A model generated the notes under the pieces. It ran no database searches and had not been told where the DNA came from. It saw only the letters and a list, made by a program, of their open reading frames with translations. Positions 30,333 through 34,595 of a stretch of DNA of 34,595 nucleotides are shown here, one piece after another. Position 1 is the first letter of the stretch. Every line of letters begins with the position of its first letter. A program made the translations under genes and the position numbers. The stretch covers positions 1 to 34,595 of the forward strand of contig CANRLK010000017.1 in NCBI GenBank assembly GCA_947631465.1. Direction: 5' to 3'. Origin of the DNA: an uncultured Clostridia bacterium (GTDB lineage Bacteria > Bacillota > Clostridia > Christensenellales > Borkfalkiaceae).

Positions 30333-30600
30333 ACTTCGCAATACATCGTTGCGCTTGCGGCAACTTTCAGTTACGTACCTAAGAACGTACGCGCCTTCAA
30401 GTTTTCCGCGCGCTCCTCGATCTGCTCGTTTCTGAAAAGAGTAACGGTTACGAGCGTTATATAAGGTGGGGGGAATCCGCCTTCGCCTTGTCTTGCTTGC
30501 TTCTAAAAAGAGTGACGGTAACAAGCTAAAACAAGGAGGGTGTAAACGCCCCACGGCTCGTTTCTGAAAACAGTAACGGTTACGGGCTTAAAATAAGGTG
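30313..30600. repeat. Repeat block with three TTCTGAAAAGAGTAACGG hairpin units
   Basis: Begins with GGCTCTTTCCATAA, which supplies the end of the ATP-grasp gene. Hairpin units lie at 30424-30455, 30495-30526 and 30556-30587, each a 5-bp stem around a conserved 22-base loop. Stem bases change in paired fashion (GCTCG/CGAGC, GCTTG/CAAGC, GCTCG/CGGGC). A fourth unit is at 26004-26035. No gene is seen. Confidence 0.7.
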
Positions 30601-30680
30601 GGAGTGAGGAAAATTGAAGTCGAAATCTCGAAAAAACGACTTTTGCATAGTATTATGTCAGACATAGTACCTTAATTTTC

Positions 30681-30717
30681 ACAGAAAAAAGCCCTGCGGA
30701 TGAACGCAGGGTCTGTT
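30681..30717 (+). terminator. Terminator-like hairpin
   Basis: CCCTGCG (30692-30698) pairs with CGCAGGG (30705-30711), extended by ACAGA/TCTGT across an A-rich bulge, followed by TTTCTATATT. Likely end point for read-through from the hom operon. Confidence 0.55.
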
Positions 30718-30727
30718 TCTATATTGT

Positions 30728-30950
30728 GGGGACACCCCCTCAGCCGCTCCGCGTTGCGTCGCGTCAGCTCCCCCTCGTAAGGGGCGCCAAGGGGATAGAG
30801 CATGCGTCGCCTTTACTCGCTGTCCCCTTGAGGGGAAAGTGGCGCGCCCTTTGCGCCGAAAGGGGTGTGCAACAAGCAAGCCGCCAACCGAGCAACACCC
30901 CCTCAGTCACGCCATGCGTGACAGCTCCCCCTGGAAGGGGCGGCCATAAT
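30728..30950. repeat. Two CACCCCCTCAG-family repeats
   Basis: 30728-30840 matches the reverse complement of 21640-21770, including CCGCTCCGCGTTGCGTCGCG. A shorter member lies at 30895-30950 (CCCCCTCAGTCACGCC, CAGCTCCCCCTGGAAGGGG). The related start of a member at 16590 borders pcp. No gene is seen. Confidence 0.7.
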
Positions 30951-30956
30951 AAGGAT

Positions 30957-31325
30957 TTGCCCTTTATTCTAAATCAACGGCGCGAAGCAGAATCGCCATT
31001 CTGCGGTAGCGCACTCAATTTGCCGCATTCCTACGGCTTATTGTCCGAAGAAGCGAATATGGACAGCTTCTCGATTGATGACCCAAGTCCGTTTCCTCGA
31101 ACGAAATCCTTTTGCGAATGCAAAAGGATTTCGTTCGAAACATAAAAATTATGTGCGTTAGGCGGAATTGACTTCCGCCGTGCGCGACTCAATATGCGCG
31201 CCACCGCACGCAGGCTGTTTAGCAAGGCAGAAATAGTGGCGGGCGATAACGTTCCATGAAATCAACAAAGCTGAATCCTCGAACAAATCCTTTTGCGCAT
31301 GCAAAAGGATTTGTTCGAAACATAT
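30957..31325. repeat. Composite dispersed repeat block (partner of 21503-21941)
   Basis: 31008-31145 is a direct repeat of 21803-21941, while 31149-31265 is the reverse complement of 21503-21625. The first module is inserted where the 21.5-kb copy is continuous (TTCTAAATC joined to ATGTGCG). TCGAAC hairpins lie at 31097-31138 and 31279-31318. No gene is seen. Confidence 0.75.
31279..31318 (-). terminator. 3'-end hairpin of the flavodoxin-like gene (TCGAAC family)
   Basis: Perfect 18-bp stem TCGAACAAATCCTTTTGC / GCAAAAGGATTTGTTCGA with a GCAT loop, starting 8 bases after the minus-strand stop. No long T-run follows, so it may protect the mRNA end or stop transcription weakly. Confidence 0.55.
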
Positions 31326-31326
31326 T

Positions 31327-32055
31327 TTACTGCCATTCTCTAAGAACTTTCTCTTTCAAAGCGGGCAGGATCTCATCTTCGTCTATTTCATAAGTTTCGC
31401 TAAGATCCTCGATCTCGCTCTTCATGTCCCTGACAGCCGCAGGCGCGTCGTCAGGCAAATTTTCAAGGTCGAACGTCTCGCCGTCGGCGTTTATCCTTGC
31501 CTCGGTCAGTCCCAAAAAGTCGGGCTTTTTGTCCGTAAAGTATTTGAGCAGCTTATAGTAGTCGTTGATGACCGTCTCAAATCCGATCTTCCTTGAATCG
31601 CTCTCGTCCATGCCGCAGTATTTGAGAAAACTGTCGACGAGGAACACGAGCTCCATCTTCTCGTCATGGTCCAAGTCGAAGCGGGTGGAGCGAAGGGGGA
31701 TACAGAGCGGTTCGCTGCCCTGCAACATTCGTCCCTCATGCGTTTCGAAAAAATCGTAGATCTCGGTGACGGCGTTCATCGCGCCCTCTTTTCCGCCGAC
31801 CCCCGTCGCAACGCTCGGAATGTCTTGGATCGCCGAAAAATTATTTTCGAGAAAGTCCGAAATGCTCTCGGGACAGCCGCCGCGCTCTTCATGCGTGAAG
31901 ATCCATAGCCCGTCGAGCTCGCCGAGCGTTCGGATCGGCGCGCCGTTGTAATAAAGAACTTCCGCTTCCCTGCCGATCCGCTTTTGCGCGGTCTCGGCAA
32001 ATTTTTTCACATAGCCCGACGGCGTTTCGTCCGAGAGCACAAATAAAATTCTCAT
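31327..32055 (-). CDS. Flavodoxin-like protein of unknown function
   Basis: 242 residues. The first ~140 have a flavodoxin-like alpha/beta pattern: MRILFVLSDETPSGYVKKFA resembles a flavin-phosphate loop strand-helix, LDGLWIFTHE is the third strand, and IPSVATGVGGKEGAMNAVTEI resembles the strand and loop after it. The C-terminal ~100 are acidic and helical (SEIEDLSETYEIDEDEILPAL). No membrane segment. FMN binding is a guess, since the loop lacks a full T/S-x-T-G-x-T motif. The gene starts 4 bases after the leuS stop with a poor ribosome site, so it is probably translated by coupling with leuS. Confidence 0.65.
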   Translation of the reverse strand: MRILFVLSDETPSGYVKKFAETAQKRIGREAEVLYYNGAPIRTLGELDGLWIFTHEERGGCPESISDFLENNFSAIQDIPSVATGVGGKEGAMNAVTEIYDFFETHEGRMLQGSEPLCIPLRSTRFDLDHDEKMELVFLVDSFLKYCGMDESDSRKIGFETVINDYYKLLKYFTDKKPDFLGLTEARINADGETFDLENLPDDAPAAVRDMKSEIEDLSETYEIDEDEILPALKEKVLREWQ

Positions 32056-32059
32056 GCCG

Positions 32060-34486
32060 TTATCCCGCGATCAAGTTGACGAGCCGTCCCGTCACGACGA
32101 TGCACTTCTTGACCGACCGTCCCGCAAGTTTTTCCTTTACTTCGGGAAGGAGCAGCACGCGCTCTTCGATCTCTTTCTGCGTGAGCCCGCTGGGGATCAT
32201 TGCCTTGGAGACGATCTTGCTGTTGATCTGCACGGCATATTCCACTTCGTCCCGCACGAGCTTGTCGGGATCTTCCTTGGGATATTCCTGCTCGAAGATA
32301 AAGCCCTTGCCGCCGATCTGCTCGAAGAGCTCCTCGGCAAAGTGGGGGGCGCAGGGCGCGAGCAGGAGCAATAGATCTTTTGCCGCCGCCTTGAACAGCG
32401 TGGCATTTTTTACGGGCAGTGCGTCATATTTCGTGAGCGCGTTGACAAATTCCATCAGCCTTGCAACGGCAGTGTTGAAGGAGAACGCTTCCATGTCCCG
32501 CGTGACCCGCTGGATCGCATAGTTCCGCGCATAGTCGAGTTCCTTCTCTTCCGCGCCGTAGGGGGCGTTTTTGTCGGGGTAGGCATAGATTTTGAGCACC
32601 AGCCGCTCGACCTTCTCCAAAAACCGTGAGATCGCCTTGATGCCGTCGTCGTTCCAAGGTCCGCCCTCGGTGTACGAGAATCCGAACATCAAATACAGTC
32701 TGAACGCGTCCGAGCCGTATTCCTCGACATATTCGTCGGGAGAGACGATGTTCCCGTGCGACTTGGACATGCGGTTTCCGTCGGGACCCATGATCACGCC
32801 TTGATGGACGAGCCGCTTGAAGGGCTCGTCAAAGCCGAGATAGCCCATGTCGCGCAATGCCTTCGTGAAGAAGCGCGCATACAAGAGGTGCATGCAGGCG
32901 TGTTCCGCGCCGCCGACGTAGGTATCGACGGGCAGCAGACGGTCTACGCTTTCCCGATCGAAGGGCTCTTTGCTGTTTTGCGCGTCCGCATAGCGGAGAT
33001 AGTACCAGCTCGAACAGACAAAGGTGTCGAGCGTGTCGGGATCGCGCAATGCCTCGCCGCCGCAGACGGGGCAGGTCGTGTGCATAAATTCGTCGCATTT
33101 CGCAAGCGGAGACTTGCCGTCGGGACGAAATTCCACTTTATAGGGGAGCTTGACGGGCAGGTCCTTTTCGGGCACGGGCACTGCGCCGCAGACGGGACAG
33201 TGAATGATCGGAATGGGCGCGCCCCAATAGCGCTGGCGCGAGATAAGCCAATCCCTCAGACGGTAATTGACCTTTTTCCCGCCCTTCCCGAGCTTTGCAA
33301 TGCGGTTTGCGACCTCGTCGCGCGCCTCTTCGCCGTACAGCCCGTCAAAATCCAGCGAGCCGATCATGATGCCGTCCTCGGTAAAGGGAAGCTCGGTAGG
33401 ACCGTTTTTGTTCTCAATGACTTGAACGATGGGAAGGTGGTATTTGGTCGCGAAGGCGAAGTCGCGCTCGTCGTGCGCGGGCACTGCCATGACTGCACCC
33501 GTGCCATAGGAGTAGAGCACATAGTCCGCAAGATAGATGGGGATGCGCTTGCCGCTGAGCGGGTTGATGCAGTATGCTCCCGTAAAGACGCCCGTCTTTT
33601 CGCGGGTCGTTGAAAGGCGGTCGATCTCGTTCGCCTTTGCCGTCATCGCGATGTATTCTTCGACCGCTTCGCGCTGTTCTTCGGTCGTGATCTTACGCGC
33701 AAGGGGATGTTCGGGCGCTAAGACGACATACGTCACGCCGAAAACGGTGTCGCAGCGGGTCGTGTAGACGCGAATCTTGTCGCCCGACTCGCAGTCGAAC
33801 TCGATCTCGCAGCCCGTGGACTTGCCGATCCAATTCCGCTGCATGGTCTTGGTCTTTTCGGGCCAATCGAGCCCGTCGAGTCCGCTCAACAGTTCTTCGG
33901 CGTAATCCGTGATCTTAAAGAACCACTGCGTGAGGTTTTTTCTGACGACCGTCGTCCCGCAGCGTTCGCATGCGCCCTCCTGGACCTGCTCGTTCGCGAG
34001 CACGGTATTGCAGGAAGGACACCAATTCACGGGCGCTTCCTTGCGGTAGGCGAGACCTTTTTTGTAGAGCTGCAAGAACATCCATTGCGTCCACTTGTAA
34101 TAGTCCTCGGAGCAGGTCTTGACCTCCGCCGACCAGTCGAACATTGCGCCGATGGCGCGGAGCTGTTTTTCCATCGTCTCGATGTTTTTTTCGGTCGAGT
34201 CCTTGGGGTGGACGCCCGTCTTGATGGCATAGTTCTCCGCGGGCAAGCCGAAGGCGTCGAAGCCCATCGGCTGAAAGACGTTATAGCCCTGCATCCGCTT
34301 GAAGCGCGCGTAGGAGTCGGCAGGTCCGTAGTTGTACCAATGCCCGACATGCAGCTTTGCGCCCGAAGGGTAGGAGAACATTTCGAGAATGTATTTCTTG
34401 GGTTTTGTGCTTTTTTCGTCGAAATAGTTGAATTTGGCTTTTTCCCAGCGGGCTTGCCACTTTCGTTCGACCTCTTTCATGTCCAT
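32060..34486 (-). CDS. leuS: Leucine--tRNA ligase
   Basis: 808 residues, the usual bacterial length; charges tRNA-Leu with leucine using ATP. Class I signatures are present: HVGH at residues 46-49 ([15 protein letters not shown]) and RMSKS in the C-terminal half of the catalytic domain ([14 protein letters not shown]). A CP1 editing insert (~225-400) includes [14 protein letters not shown] and [11 protein letters not shown], the latter carrying the conserved editing Asp. Cysteine pairs (NWCPSC, CERCG; HCPVCG, TCPVCG) suggest bound zinc. The C-terminal anticodon-binding and leucyl-specific domains are complete. The start [11 protein letters not shown] is standard. No T-box sequence fits in the short leader. 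Confidence 0.97.
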   Translation of the reverse strand: MDMKEVERKWQARWEKAKFNYFDEKSTKPKKYILEMFSYPSGAKLHVGHWYNYGPADSYARFKRMQGYNVFQPMGFDAFGLPAENYAIKTGVHPKDSTEKNIETMEKQLRAIGAMFDWSAEVKTCSEDYYKWTQWMFLQLYKKGLAYRKEAPVNWCPSCNTVLANEQVQEGACERCGTTVVRKNLTQWFFKITDYAEELLSGLDGLDWPEKTKTMQRNWIGKSTGCEIEFDCESGDKIRVYTTRCDTVFGVTYVVLAPEHPLARKITTEEQREAVEEYIAMTAKANEIDRLSTTREKTGVFTGAYCINPLSGKRIPIYLADYVLYSYGTGAVMAVPAHDERDFAFATKYHLPIVQVIENKNGPTELPFTEDGIMIGSLDFDGLYGEEARDEVANRIAKLGKGGKKVNYRLRDWLISRQRYWGAPIPIIHCPVCGAVPVPEKDLPVKLPYKVEFRPDGKSPLAKCDEFMHTTCPVCGGEALRDPDTLDTFVCSSWYYLRYADAQNSKEPFDRESVDRLLPVDTYVGGAEHACMHLLYARFFTKALRDMGYLGFDEPFKRLVHQGVIMGPDGNRMSKSHGNIVSPDEYVEEYGSDAFRLYLMFGFSYTEGGPWNDDGIKAISRFLEKVERLVLKIYAYPDKNAPYGAEEKELDYARNYAIQRVTRDMEAFSFNTAVARLMEFVNALTKYDALPVKNATLFKAAAKDLLLLLAPCAPHFAEELFEQIGGKGFIFEQEYPKEDPDKLVRDEVEYAVQINSKIVSKAMIPSGLTQKEIEERVLLLPEVKEKLAGRSVKKCIVVTGRLVNLIAG

Positions 34487-34525
34487 AAAATTGAAATACT
34501 TCCTTCCTTAAAATGATACGGAAAT

Positions 34526-34554
34526 ATTTTACACTTTTTTTTGGGGGAAGTCAA
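34526..34554 (-). promoter_or_regulatory. Promoter of leuS
   Basis: On the minus strand TTGACT (34554-34549), 17 bases, TAAAAT (34531-34526), leaving a leader of about 33 bases, with AAGGAAGG inside it. Confidence 0.65.
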
Positions 34555-34595
34555 GTGAAAAAGACGGGCAAGCGGCGGTTGCGGGCAAGAATAAT

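Noticed and set aside
30424..30587. CRISPR-like array
   Set aside because: The three units have unequal spacing, variable stems and no constant repeat with unique spacers, and no cas genes are present.
34487..34595. T-box riboswitch upstream of leuS
   Set aside because: The promoter leaves only ~33 bases of leader; no specifier stem or T-box sequence fits.

Overview
The window looks like a chromosome segment of an anaerobic Bacillota (class Clostridia, perhaps a Christensenellales-like gut lineage). This is inferred from the family mix: DUF4364 and TSCPD proteins, a [4Fe-4S] L-serine dehydratase, an ECF-type S component, CoaX, a TnpV protein, consensus sigma-A promoters and strong AGGAGG ribosome sites. 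No 16S gene is present, so the taxonomy is only indicative.

Region 1 (1-12281) is accessory DNA piled up at the 3' end of a tRNA-Pro(CGG) gene (12255-12331, minus). It starts with the end of an SF2 helicase/restriction-type ATPase, then a Phd/YefM antitoxin with a truncated ParE-like toxin. Next come a decayed recombination module (copy A, 2788-4396) and a stretch of scarred tRNA-derived attachment sites (4397-5069). An intact ~7.2 kb integrative element (5043-12281) follows, bounded by a 27-bp direct repeat. Its right half is recombination module copy B: leader peptide, structured RNA, tnpV, a 23-residue ORF and a tyrosine integrase. Its left half is a four-gene minus-strand operon: YdjI-like SPFH protein with zinc ribbons, 4-TM protein, TIR-domain protein, and zinc-ribbon/TPR/coiled-coil protein. 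A divergent XRE regulator faces it, with repeated operator motifs lying in the operon promoter. I consider this operon the best candidate for an undescribed system: membrane-anchored TIR immunity or membrane-stress signalling.

Region 2 (12.4-32 kb) is GC-rich core chromosome. It holds a Na/Pi cotransporter with a degenerate GH51-like protein, pyroglutamyl peptidase, a hybrid histidine kinase with a sugar-type binding lipoprotein but no permease, a DUF1294 protein, L-serine dehydratase, TSCPD and DUF4364 proteins, an unknown gene with a NUDIX hydrolase, and a small Gly/Cys protein. An overlapping operon follows: ECF S component, coaX, homoserine dehydrogenase and a RimK-like ATP-grasp enzyme. 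The window closes with leuS and a flavodoxin-like gene on the minus strand.

Intergenic gaps in region 2 (15.9-16.8, 21.5-21.9, 25.9-26.1 and 30.3-31.3 kb) are filled with dispersed, partly nested repeats. Some form hairpins with compensatory changes between copies, and some supply the last codons of neighbouring genes.
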